Below are positions 36,400-47,850 of a DNA stretch of 64,000 bases, one piece after another. This DNA comes from Phoronis australis (Eukaryota > Phoronida > Phoronidae). Position numbers and translations under genes: made by a program. The notes beneath the pieces are model-generated. The model did no database searches. It was given only the letters and a program-made list of their open reading frames with translations, and had not been told where the DNA came from. The stretch spans positions 343,556-407,555 of the forward strand of contig NMRA01000415.1 in the NCBI GenBank assembly GCA_002633005.1. The letters are read 5' to 3'. Each line of letters opens with the position of its first letter. Positions within the stretch are counted from its first letter, which is position 1.

Positions 36400-37770
36400 G
36401 GCACGACAACCGTCAAAAGTTTTGAGGAAAATTAGACAACGTTTTTAGCGAGTTACACGGCATCTGCGGGAAAGACCATCTAGCGAGGACAATAATGCAT
36501 TCTCAGTTGATCCCTGCTATAATCGTTCTAGATTGACGCCAGTGATGCATCAGCAGGTGAGATAACGAGAATTGGTTGAAATCATAAAAATATAGCTTAA
36601 TATCCTTTTAAAAGAATGAATCAATTAAAAATGCATACACCCCATGTCACATTTTGGACATTATGGTACTTAGAGGTTGATTTTTCCCATAGTTCTGTGT
36701 ACTTCGCAAAAACCGTTGTTAACGCTTGCCCGTTTAGCAAACTTTGAAAGTAGTTTTCATTTTTCAGCAAACCTTTGACTGGTGCTTGACTGGTGCCAAA
36801 GGTTACAGAGCATTATGTTTTAAGAGAACTTGATGGGGAAGTTATTTTTATTACCTGTTTTCTAATGGCCAAAACCGGATTTAAAGTCCTTTTAAAAATG
36901 CAAGAAGGTACTCATTTTCCGTATACGTGAGATATGTTGGCAATTTGGAATGCGCATGAAATCAATAGTACCCGGACGTTGTTTTCAGTGTAAGTACACC
37001 ACTCAGTGCATCTAATGACCGAAATATCGTTTACTTTGCATGCGTGAGTACAATTTTAAACCTGATTTGGGAATTTTACATGTAGATATTTGTGGAGCAC
37101 TGAACATTTGAAGTAGTGAATCTTCAGAATAGTGGGCTGTTCCCATTTTCAGCTACTGTACATGTATGTAAGTAACACGCAAAAATATAACCAGATAAAG
37201 ATTTTGTCAAGTCATTCTCAGACTGATATGAAAGTTTTGCTGAAGGCTCTTTCTGGACCAAATTACATATCCGAATTTGAGTCCCATTCTTTACAAACAA
37301 CAGTCAGGGCATCCTCATTTCCTTCTCGTCTCAGAGCTGAGAGTCACCGTTGTACATGTATATACATTATCTTTCCCCCTAATTAATATGTGTCTGTCCT
37401 TACTGGAAACTCTACAGTATTTAGCCTTGCAGACTACCAAAGGTCCACTGTTTTAGATATTCGAACCACCCCCGCGCAATGCTGGCTACAGCCCTGGTAC
37501 TCTAATCGTCTGCACGCTCCTGCCATCTACATGTACACTGTACGCAACCACCACCCAGGCGAATTTGACCGTGTACGGACTCGATCATTACATGAAGTGC
37601 TTTAAATCAAAAGCAAGTTCAAACTTATTGCTAACTCAGTAATCATTGTAATTAGCGGTATCACTAACTGCAACAATTATGTTGTTGTTATCCATAGCGA
37701 CATTTCTGAACTGAAAGGCGCAATCAACCGGCTATTGTCACCGGTGAAGATTTAACTATCAAACATTTGT
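36400..37770 (+). repeat. Dispersed repeat, related to 61.6-62.8 kb
   Basis: ATCAATAGTACCCGGACGTT at 36,961 lies within a 26-base exact inverse match to 61,988-62,013. CATACACCCCATGTCACA at 36,634 is the inverse of 62,313-62,330. GGGCTGTTCCCATT and ATTTGAGTCCCATTCTTTAC continue the inverse match to 61,600. Other parts (GACGCCAGTGATGCAT at 36,535 and GTTACAGAGCATTAT at 36,802) match 62,715 and 62,613 in direct orientation. The end (37,620-37,760) is shared with 20.73-20.80 and 29.54 kb. Open frames here are by-products. Confidence 0.7.
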
Positions 37771-38739
37771 AGACATACTGCTACATAAAGCGGGTCAGAT
37801 ACAATCTATTTTTCAACAGATAACCAATTTTTGTATCAGTATTTCCTACAAACATCTACTCATCATACAAGTTTAACCAGCTCGCAATTCCGTTCTTATT
37901 TCGGTGTTCCAAGTTTGGCACACGACTAATTCAACAAGGCATTCTCCGAACATGGTCAATTTAAACATCGCAGCTTATACTGTAAGCCTCTAGATATAAA
38001 TTTTGCAGTGAGGCGCGTGCGTTTGGCAACAGGTGCGTTCTCGTATGGGTGAACCTCAGGCAAACGAGGCGCAGTACAACTTAATGTCGAGAAAATCTTC
38101 AATTTTTCAAGGTAAGAATGGCATGGTAGGTGATTGTTTGAGCAACGTGTTTATTCTACTGCGAGTGATGTTTTAAGTATCATCCAATCAAAACGTTGTG
38201 GAGGGTTTTAAAATGGCTTAAATATAGCCTTTTTCTAAGGATTGCTCTTTACGGCAAACTCAACAAGTGGTGATTTTGCAGGTACGGAATTTATTGTTCA
38301 CTGCATACGGTTGCATGGTATTACACTTGTGAAAAAATATGCCAGTTCCGTAAAACTCCGTTAGAAAAGTCCGATACGGAGTAAAAAATTGTCCCTCAAG
38401 CTTGTATATGCATTGCTGTAACGTAATACGGAAAATCACGAACTGTATTGAATGAGCGTGACTTAAACGCCCGTGAAGATTTTCAAAAAATTTCCATAAC
38501 AGTCCTTAAGAAAAGAACACTATTTGTGTTGCAAATTGTGCTCTTCATCAAAATGCCTTATCTTTTCTAAAGGAATGGCTTGCTCACATATTTTTTAGAA
38601 GCTTAAACTTGACCGATGTTGTGAACTATTCAATTAGTGCTATTTAAGTACGTGAACGCTCATTTTGTGGTCATCGTATGTAAGGCCAAGAAAGACGGAA
38701 ACCCTAAACATATTTGTTTTTTTTAGATTAAAAGTGGAA
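37771..38739. other. Intergenic sequence
   Basis: Nothing recognised. Confidence 0.4.
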
Positions 38740-38945
38740 ACTAGAACACAGAAATGTAACACTGCTGTTGTAGAGTTCTAAAGGCGCAGAACACTATGTG
38801 TTCGTTTCTGCATACCTGACGTTCAAACTCCAGAACACAAAAAGTGTTCAAAATACAACAAATGTGGTACACGGTGTTCAAAAGAGAACGCCTTTGAAGC
38901 ACTTGACGGATATTGTACTTAACACTATCTTGGTGTTCTGTCACG
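38740..38945. repeat. Cluster of inverted GAACAC / GTGTTC words
   Basis: GAACACTATGTGTTC (38,789-38,803) and GAACACAAAAAGTGTTC (about 38,833) are inverted pairs. Further single copies occur near 38,743, 38,874 and 38,931. The region is non-coding. Confidence 0.55.
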
Positions 38946-39239
38946 GGTTTCTGAACATGATGGTGAATGTAACCTTATTAGGTTGCCTACCAAGTTTTTC
39001 ACATTAAATTGAACTGAAACGTTATACATGACTGGCCATTAATGTCGTCAGACTACACATGTACATGTATACTCTAAGCAAATGATGGCGACTAAGCCAA
39101 AAAATTGCTATTGTAACAGCAAGCTCTTTTTATTTTGTTAACGCTAGGAGGCATGATGGACAAAGATTTCAGATTAAGATACCACAGATCAACCATTAAT
39201 TCGTGTGGCAACTTTTAAAGCAATTATTTGATCATCCTT

Positions 39240-40030
39240 TAAAGAGTTGGGACCTTGAGAACTATACAGTGTGACAGATTTAAGTTCCGCTTTACCTGTT
39301 TTATGTCTAGAACCTTACAGCTTGACGTAACTCGTGTTGTGTCGTTTTAAAGATTAGAACAGTTCATAAAATTGAACGCATTAACAAATATAACCGTTAA
39401 CGATACACGGAGACAAACACCCGTCCCGTTGTGTGGTGTTAAAGTGCCTAAATGATACAGCGAGTAACGAGAACGACGCTTTAGCGTTGTAGCACTTAAT
39501 GTAGAATGAAATGCTGTAACCAACAACAATAACACCAGTATAACGAGACGCACGCTTTTACGTTGTAACCTCTTAGCACGATACTGCGTGACAACCGCAC
39601 ATTTCGCGGCATCGTTTGTAAGGCCAAGAACGATAATACAGCACGTAGAATGAGATGCACGGTCGTACGTTGTAACCCTTTGAACGATACAGTGTGATAA
39701 ACTTTAGTCTCGCTGTATCGTTTAAAAGTCTAGAACTATACTACAACGAGTTGAACCAGACCCGCGCTTTAACGTTTCAACCTCTTAAATCGATACTGCC
39801 TGACAAAGTTATCGCGTCGTATTGTATCGCTTTATAGCCTAATAACGATACAGCGAATACAACGTAATGCACGCTAGCAGTAACGCTGTTATTTTGAAAA
39901 CGACACAGTGTGACAAACGCAAATCTTGATGTATCGTTGAAACTCTAAAACGATACAGCCAGTGGGATGAGACCCGCGCTATATTGTAACCCATTTCAAC
40001 GATACGTTATTGTCGTGCCTCCGAACACGT
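39240..40030. repeat. Highly diverged ~100-115-bp tandem repeat
   Basis: AACGATACAG, GTGTGACAAAC, CGCTGTATCGTTTAAA, TCTAGAAC, CGCGCTTTAACGTTG and TAACCTCTTAAACGATAC recur in the same order several times with indels. Each unit contains facing CGATACAG / CTGTATCG words. A fragment with CGTCGTATCGTATTAAGCTCTAGG continues at about 40,262-40,290. Confidence 0.6.
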
Positions 40031-40064
40031 GCACCAGACCAAGCATGCCAGATGACTTTTTCCT

Positions 40065-40150
40065 AGCTTTGCGATAACCATGGATCACTGTGGTATCAAG
40101 GTACCACTGATTACCTTTTCATGCCAAAAGATATCTGGGATCCCGATCTA
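40065..40150 (+). repeat. Second copy of the 22.6-kb dispersed repeat
   Basis: CCATGGATCACTGTGGTA.CA, GATTACCTTTTCATGCCAAA and CTGGGATCCCGATCTA match 22,620-22,703 in order and spacing. Confidence 0.7.
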
Positions 40151-40290
40151 AAACGCGAATCTCAGTGTACATGTATGGTTTTAAAGCTTATGAGCTTCAT
40201 GTATACTGTACATCGAACGAGACACACGTCGTCATCCGTTACAACAATACAACGTCAGGAACGCGTCTCGTCGTATCGTATTAAGCTCTA

Positions 40291-41191
40291 GGAAAGTGTG
40301 TGTCCATTATCTAATTGTGTTTGTTATAGCGGAAACGCAGCACATTGCAATGTCTTGCTTGTCTGTTCTTCGGTCGATGGTCTCAAAACTTCATTGGCTG
40401 TCAGTATCCAATGCACTCAATGTCACTTTCTACACTGGACAACACCAGATTATATTGTTCAAAATTAGCAGGTTTTTTAAGACATCTTCCTGGGGAAGCC
40501 TTATACATGTAACACCAGATCCCCCAACCGCCTCCGATTTCAATCTTGGGAATCCTGCATGAGGTTTCACTGGGCTGCCACCAGGTGGGGCAAATTAATA
40601 TAAAACTGTCAAAATTTCTTCAACCTACGTGAAAATACCCCGAGGTACCAACTTCCTAAAAGGAAATTTTAGACCGGCATAAACCACGTAGTAATTTTTT
40701 GATATTGGGTCGTGATTGTTCAGAATCTCAATCTACGTCAAACTTTACTATACATCAGCAGCTTTGAAAACTGTTTGCTCATAAGTAATCAAAAGTGTAC
40801 TGAATAAATCGACTAACTTAGGTTAAGAAACTCACAGGTGACCACAATAATTCTAGAATTTGTTTATCATGGCAACTCAATATGAAACCTGAAGGTAAGA
40901 AAGGAATGCATTTCCTATTTACTGCCGGTTGTTAACTTGCAAGACTTTATGAAATCCACAATTCACAAAACGGTGTTAGGCAGTCCTCAAGGAGACTCTT
41001 TAACTGTATCTAGAAGGGATTGGGCTGCAGATCTTGTGTTACACAGGCAATCTAGGAGGCACACATTGTGCAGACTATCTGGCTTTGTTTCTATTCAGTT
41101 GTAGTTGATAATAAGAAGGTAATTGCAAATTTTGGTTGAGACTGAAATCTCATGTACTTGTTTCATCTTTTATTTACTTGTGTCTCCTTAG
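40291..41191. other. Upstream region of the defensin gene
   Basis: A donor-like CTGAAG|GTAAGA at 40,894/40,895 could end a non-coding first exon and join the acceptor at 41,191 through an intron of about 300 bases. The promoter itself is not identified; GAATAAAT near 40,802 is only a weak TATA-like word. Confidence 0.35.
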
Positions 41192-41303
41192 CTGACACTG
41201 AATTACAGAAACCTAGAAGTCATGAAGTGCGTGGTGGTATTCTTTGTATTGATGCTGGCTGTGGGCTGCCTCCAGGCGCTGCCGGTAGATGCCGAAGACG
41301 AAG
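41192..41303 (+). CDS. Defensin exon 1 (leader end, signal peptide)
   Basis: The acceptor TGTCTCCTTAG ends at 41,191 after a pyrimidine-rich stretch, so about 30 bases of leader precede the ATG at 41,222. The exon encodes MKCVVVFFVLMLAVGCLQAL and seven acidic or small residues, then donor GTGAGA. Confidence 0.75.
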
Positions 41304-44300
41304 GTGAGAACAATAACTGTCAGTGCCATGGGCCGAGTTCCGCACGAATTTAACAGGTTCAGCTAAAGTGATCACGCGCAGTGCTTGCATTGCGTGGCGA
41401 TGTCGCGTGGAATCTTGCGTTTCAGCGAAGCTCTTTATGTATTTGAAGCTCACGTCTGGTCAAGCACGTGGAGTGGATTGAAAATCTCAGCACTAGCAGA
41501 TTATAGACAACAGATTCTCAGCTCTGGCATTTTCTTGCGTATTATCCTAGAGGAGGAGCCACTCTTCTAAATTACCTTACTTCATTTTCCGGTTAGTGTA
41601 TTGTGACGGGAAATTTCCGTTTCTATTTTACTGTCTAGTGAAATGTAAAAAATGGAATTGCAGCACTGTTTAAATGTCACAGTATTCTGTGATCACTCAA
41701 GCACCGAAGGTCCTCTTCATTCCACGTTGTGGTCAATTTCCTGTAGATTGCGTATTCGGAGTCGTCCACCTGGCTATTGTTTAAGTAAGAGGTAAATCAC
41801 ACAAGGCAAACACTGGTGAATAATGGGTACACCAGTGCTTTTGTAGACTTCCAAAGTAAGCGATACATGTCCAGAATTAATTGTAAAGTCCCTGCATGTC
41901 GGACCGGTGTGACAAAAATTTACTTTTAAAAATCTCTTGTACATTGATTACGCATCATCAAGAAAATCCTTACCAGAACGATCATTACCTCAATATAATT
42001 ATTTATTATAGGATTAGGAAGTTCTGCGACTTAACTTGGTCATAAAAAATAAATGTACATTTCTAAAGCAAAAATTCCCCCTGTTGACCAGTGTAATGTC
42101 TTTGTTCAAACGTCAAACAATGTTACATTGGTCAAACAGTTAGCAGTTTTTCCCGTTGGTTATCTACTGTGTGCATCTTCAAAATGGTGCCAGTCAAGAT
42201 CATTTTCTGCAAGGTCACGAACGTAAGATCACCCGTCAAGAAATAGTGGAAAACACTTCAAATTGGTACGTAGAGCACTATGTGCTGTTATTGAAAGTAA
42301 TGGAAGTCCTTTTGATTGCATTTGAGAATTCTGTTTTGAATGAGCAGCAAACAGGGTCATACCCCACGTTACACTTGATTGCGTGACTTTCCTGTTAACC
42401 CCTTCCATCAATGTGTCATTCTTTGCAGTATTTCACCCCTGCCGTGTCCCACTGTGTAGATCTCCTGCTCATGCTCTGTGGTGGTTTTACTGCGTTAGTT
42501 TATTTCCACTTTCCAAGTTTGTCTCGAAATATCGTGTACGCTTTAGTCATGTCTCTTGGTCAGTTACTTCATCAATGTTCCGTTGAGTGTAGAGTTTTAT
42601 CCTCAAGTACAGCCAATCTGCATACACTGCATATACTTCATGGCATTTGAAATAAGATATGATTACGCCACAAGGCCCGTGTTATAAGCAATCACGGTGG
42701 CGTCAATAAAAGTATGAATGACGTGATCCTAAAATGTTCCTCAGGGTCAGACCCTGGAGTTTGGTTATTCCACATGAACTCTCACGAAGCAGGTCGTTGA
42801 ATATTGATTTTACATCTTTGGTCATTTTTCAGACCATTGTCGGATTTCTCCTCCAGTGTACTGAGTGTTATAGACGATTGCCTGAATGTTCCTACATTAC
42901 AAGGTTCATCGAGAACTGTTTGCATTACTTAGGCAGGGTATCGGTCAATGTTATATTCTGTATTATTACCACTGGATACTTTCCCAGTAAGGCAGCATCC
43001 TTGCGTCGGTAGGCTGTTAAGAGGCACCTGCAATGGGTTATTTCTTGAGAAACTTTTCCTGATCAAGGCTTATTTCTTGTTTTATGGCCTTGAAAGGTGC
43101 TCCTTGGGATGAAATCAAAAATAAAATGTCTCACTCGGAAAACTTATTTTATTATTGCCATTATGTCTTTCAGAAGCTGCAAAGACTTATTTTTTGGTGG
43201 AAGCTCAGCATTTTCCAAAAATGAGGCCTGCCATTCTTAAGACCTTTACCTTCCAAGCGAAAAACAGTCAGTCACTTTTTAATCTAGGATTTTCTAAGAC
43301 CAAAATTGTGGACCCTAAGCGTTGCATGTCGATATACCTCTCGAGAGCAGAGAAGGTTCCAAGTATTTGAATGCCAACAGTTTGTTTTTGTCATCTGCAT
43401 TTAGGAACAAAATAAGTAGTTAAACACCATTGGACTGGCATATATGTACATGTATGAATTCAATCCTACTGTAAGTTTGATCCAAGTCGTATTATAATAC
43501 GCTTCACTCGTAGTACTGGCCCTTTGTGTGCTTTCTCAAAGGGCGTGCTTACATGTACTTAGCCGCTTGGTTTTTGGTGACTGGTATTCAAAGTTCACCT
43601 TACTTAAACACTTTTTGCAAGCAGTAAGTGAGAATTTTTGGCATTTAGTTTGTGTAATTTTCCCGTTGTGAATGCGTTGCTGCACCTTCTTGTGAGGGTT
43701 ATTGTCCAGGAGATAAGTTTTTCATACAGTTTTATTCACTTATGAACACTAATCTTGGTCTCAGGTTTATCTTTCATTCTGACTGGTGATTTTGACATTT
43801 GAACCCAGTCTGAATATACACGTAGACCTATATTTGTTGTGTACATGTATGTGTTTTCTGAAACGTACACCCACATCCTCCTCAGCTTTTAATCAAGTTT
43901 ATACATAAACTGTAGCTAACTATAAGGTATTATATAGGCCATAAAATTGACCAATCTGTTATCAAATTGTACTGTTATAAGTATATATTTACCTTGTAGT
44001 TACCAATTCCCTAACTCCATGCCCTTGAACATTCAGTGCCCGGGTTGGTTTCACAAAATGGGGGAACCAATAACCCCATGCTGTCCTAGCTTAAATGGGT
44101 TCATGTTGGTTAGATTGGCGAACAAATAGTTCAAAGAGGTACTTTTCGGTGACTGAAAGAACTGCGGGCTTAAGACGGAATGAAAATAAATAATTTTAAG
44201 GAAAGTAAATTCTCACAAAGTTACAATTTGATGACAAATTGACCAACTATCACTAACAGTCTATATTGGCTGATACATCGCCTGGTCAAAATGGAAATCT

Positions 44301-45290
44301 TTAAAGCCATCTTCAAATAAAGCTAATATAGTAATCCTAATCTCTAAGGTAAAAATATTACTTATTGCCGATATCCCGACCATAGAAACAGGAAGTGTTC
44401 ACTGGTGTAATTTCACGACTCGATTAATCTGAGCAGTAACAAAAATCAAACCAATCGACTAACTACTTATCAAACCGGAGGACCCAAGGTAATTGCCAGT
44501 TTACTTAGTAGAGCTCACGGTAAATCAGCTTGATTTCAACATCGAAATTCAAAAGTGACACGGTATATTTATCAAATTGAAATCGTAAGGTATCTGCCGA
44601 TTACACGCGGTACACAGTTTACTATCTTATTTTTGTGATGTTACAATCAAAGCGTTCAACCCACCAATACTTCGGTTTCATCTACGGACACCAAGAATCG
44701 AATACAGCGTGACGGTACCAGCCATTGCTAGTTACAATGCCATACCGGAGAGAACGCACAACATATCCTACCCAATCCAGCTTATTGACTTACCCCACCT
44801 AACCAGTCTGCAAAATAAACTGCTGAATGGTCTACACCAGAAGACGAAGAGATTACAGAAAGGGTTACGTTTCAAAACGTATTTTAAGATAAGTGTTCAA
44901 AATGTTCTTCATTAATGAAGTCGTGCATGGACTTTTTCTAATTAGGCTCCACGTGCCTTAGTCTTTCCGTCCCCGAACAACCCCCCATAACACGCTTCTT
45001 CTCCAACACTTGTTATGCAACAACAGGGGTTATGTTTCCGTCACCTTATACCTTTTTCTCGTGTCATTAGAACGTCTACCTCTCCCCAGACCCCGGCCAC
45101 GATTACAGTCACTTTAACCTTTAGAATTGTGGGTCGTACAACTATATTTTACAAGTGCATAGTGTCCTCTATTTCAGATGCACTGCAAAGATCCCGCAGA
45201 TGCTCAGCTACGAATTGCTTACTTTCATGCGTATTTTCGGGCAAGGGTGGTGGTCTTTGCCGAGGGTCTACTTGTAAGTGCCAAGCGTAG
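41222..45290 (+). CDS. Short CSalphabeta defensin precursor, 64 residues, two coding exons
   Basis: Exon 1 (41,222-41,303) ends in phase 1 at donor GTGAGA. Exon 2 (45,178-45,290) follows CTCTATTTCAG and continues in frame to TAG. Residues 1-19 are a signal peptide; 20-35 are an acidic propeptide ending RSRR, a furin-type site; 36-64 are the mature peptide. Cysteines stand at 36, 41, 45, 55, 60 and 62, spaced x4, x3, x9, x4, x1. CxxxC, a GLC gamma-core and CxC define the cysteine-stabilised alpha-beta fold of invertebrate defensins, which are secreted and disrupt microbial membranes or cell-wall synthesis. The mature part, 29 residues, is shorter than the usual 35-45 because the first loop is only four residues. 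That short form also occurs in arthropod channel-blocking peptides, so the activity is unproven. Confidence 0.85.
41304..45177. other. Intron of the defensin gene
   Basis: 3.9 kb. An acceptor at 43,173 opens a frame that would also be phase-compatible (to 43,370) but encodes nothing recognisable. TACATGTA words are near 43,445 and 43,855. No clear transposon was identified. Confidence 0.5.
45178..45290 (+). CDS. Defensin exon 2 (furin site and mature peptide)
   Basis: All six cysteines and the RSRR cleavage site are in this one exon. The stop TAG is followed immediately by a consensus donor GTAAGT at 45,291, suggesting an intron in the 3' untranslated region. Confidence 0.85.
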
Positions 45291-47505
45291 GTAAGTACAT
45301 GTAGAAAATTTTACAAATTCAATTCGAATGGTATAATGTTGTTTTGGTCTGCGACTAACGTTTTATGAAAACTGCGCCTCATTGTTTAAAGAAGAAAGGA
45401 GCCCATTTGGCAATTGTGTTCCAAAAGCTACACAAACGTATGTAACAACATTTTGTGGTAACATAATTATATAAAATCACCACCTTCTTAGTTGCGAGTG
45501 GTTTGCTTCTGGGTTGTGACCAACTGCATACACTCCCCGAGAATGTGGAATCGTCCCCTATCGATCGGATCGGTCATTGAATTGTCGGGGCTGGAAAAAT
45601 CATGTATCACTTTAGCGTACATGTATAGCATGTGACTTCTAAAATATATACTTTCATGCATGCCGTATCAATTCTCAAAAACATCGGCCAGGACCTATTA
45701 TGACTTTTAGTCTAACCAAGAACCTTTTAAAATTTTATCTTACGACAGAAAGGTTTGTTTTCTACTTTTCGAATAATGGATCGAGTTCAATGATGTTGGG
45801 ACCTCCCTGTAAAACCGCTACTGCACGAGATTACGCAAGATATTGCCGCTTATTTTAAATGAAAACGCGTAATTTTGGCTAGATCGTTCCTGCCACAAGA
45901 CAGGCATTGACTTATCCTTGTATGATACCACGTAACGTGTGGTGCAGAAACTAGTCGAAGCTTATTGAACAGGAAGGCAACGATTGCAAGATGATGATAA
46001 AAGATTATTCGGGAACAATGAACGGTTGCCTCTGTGAAACTGACCCAAGATGGAACTCAACTAAGGTTCCTGAATTTACTGCAGAGTTGTAGACTTGTGG
46101 AAACATTGATTTCCCGTTTTAGTTTTGTTACTAGGTCAAATTGGGAGCGAACTCTACGTTTAATTATCCAATAAAAAATATTGAACACAAATAGTGATCG
46201 CCCTTAATTTTAGGACAAAATCTCTACTGCACCAAAGGTTCAGTTATTAGTTATATTACTAGAGTTTGTGCTAACGTAAAGGCGATCCTGTAAGATGGCA
46301 GAATGAAATTACACTTCTGTGAGTTGTGCCCAACACAAATCCTCAGACGATTTAGAGATCTTAGTTGATTTACATAGTTCCCAGTCTCTGTATGGGACGA
46401 GTTTGAATTTGCGAATTAAATACCCTGGGTCCAGGAATTGTGATTAAGTTAACTTGCCATTTTTAAGAAATATTAGTTCATCAATTTAAACGTTAGCGTA
46501 ATTAAAAAGATTGGGACATTTGAAACGGCGGTGATTACAGGACACATATCCAGTTGAAGAAATAGGTGAAAAAGTATGATCTTCTGGAACATTCTGCGAA
46601 AGTATTAGCCCGACGTGGTAAAGCCGAGTTGCTCCTTCTGCTGGGCATTGTTCAATATCTAGTTTGCGCGAAGATTTCGTCGCCCTCTCCCAGTGTTCAG
46701 AGACTACAGCTGCATGTCACTGGAGCACAGGTGAAATATCTCAAGTCTGACTTCTGCTTTTCATTCATACAGGCGCTATTGCAGTTTTTGTCTTTGAAAA
46801 TCGGTAGAGGACGACGAACCTTGCGCGTTAACCAGTCAGTCATCAATAGAAGCAGCGAGGCGACTCAGTTACGTAGGGAAAATTATTTTGCAGTATGTTC
46901 GAAAGGCTGAAAACTTACGATTTGTACCCATTGGGAAATTTTCAGGCTGTTGTCGGAAATCTATCCTTCGAACTAAAACTGCTCGTTCATGTATAATTTG
47001 TATTTTGAGGTTTTTCACTCTACTGTTGTACCTCAATCTGCACAACACAAGCGTCTTTCATTTTGTGCCCTAGTTTATAACGACTGTAATTACATAACTA
47101 CCGCTTTGGACTTCATTTTCAGGGAATTGGTTGGTCAAGGGCAAGGTCGACTTTTGGAATATACGCAGTTAAACAAATGTACTGGCAACCAAATGAAGTC
47201 AAAATAAAAATACGTCAAACCACTTTCATTTGTCTCATTATTGCTGCTCTTCTTGCTCCAGTGGATGTCGATAGCTGCGAAGCAGAAGTTGCGTGTAATT
47301 CATTAAATCGTTCTGATATTTCAAAACCTTGACGTAAGCTGCCAGCTCAACTATCACTTGCAAAAAACCTTACCCTCTTTGCTGAAAACTTAAGTTTTTG
47401 GCGGAAAATCTCAATTTTTTTACAAAACTTCCATTTTTAGAAGAAACTTAAAACAGCTTATTATTTAAAATGACTTATTCTTACTAAAATGACATAGGCA
47501 GAAAT
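45291..47505. other. Downstream of the defensin gene
   Basis: Probably includes the defensin 3' untranslated intron and end; CCAATAAAAAATATTG near 46,170 has a poly(A)-like word. A 114-codon open frame at 46,566-46,910 has no recognised domain. Confidence 0.35.
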
Positions 47506-47850
47506 TTGAATTTTGGGCCTCTAAAGCGAGGCCCCTTATATAATCCAGAGGGCCTCGCCGAAAGGCGGCCGGAGAGCGAGGTTACCTATATTAATATAGA
47601 GGGCCTCGCCAAAAGGTGGTCCAAAAGTGGGGTCACCTCGCTCTCCGGCTGCCTTTTGGCTGGGCTGACTATATTAGTAAAGACGGCTCCGCTTTTTGAC
47701 GACCTTTCGGCGAGGTTATCAATAATAATATAAGTGGGCCTCGCCGAAAGGCGGCCAGAGATTGGGGTCCTCCATAATAATATAGGGCTCCCGCCGAAAG
47801 GCAGCCTATGAGCGAGGTCGATCATATTAATATAGGCTGCACCGCCAGAA
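47506..47850. repeat. GC-stem / AT-loop minisatellite
   Basis: CCTCGCCGAAAGGCGGCC or close variants stand near 47,552, 47,602, 47,738 and 47,786, with inverse copies near 47,640-47,700. They are separated by AT-rich TATATTAATATAGA-like words. Spacing is irregular, about 50-75 bp. Facing copies such as TTTCGGCGAGG (about 47,705) and CCTCGCCGAAA can pair around the AT-rich part. Open frames across it on both strands are products of the repeat. Confidence 0.75.

Noticed and set aside
43174-43370. Alternative second exon for the defensin gene (acceptor TGTCTTTCAG, phase-compatible, about 65 codons).
   Set aside because: It encodes no recognisable domain and few cysteines, whereas 45,178-45,290 gives a full defensin with a propeptide cleavage site.
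46566-46910. Open frame of 114 codons downstream of the defensin gene.
   Set aside because: It has a leucine-rich stretch only, with no signal peptide, domain or splice context.
47506-47825. Open frames on both strands through the GC-rich minisatellite.
   Set aside because: They are repetitive by-products of the array.
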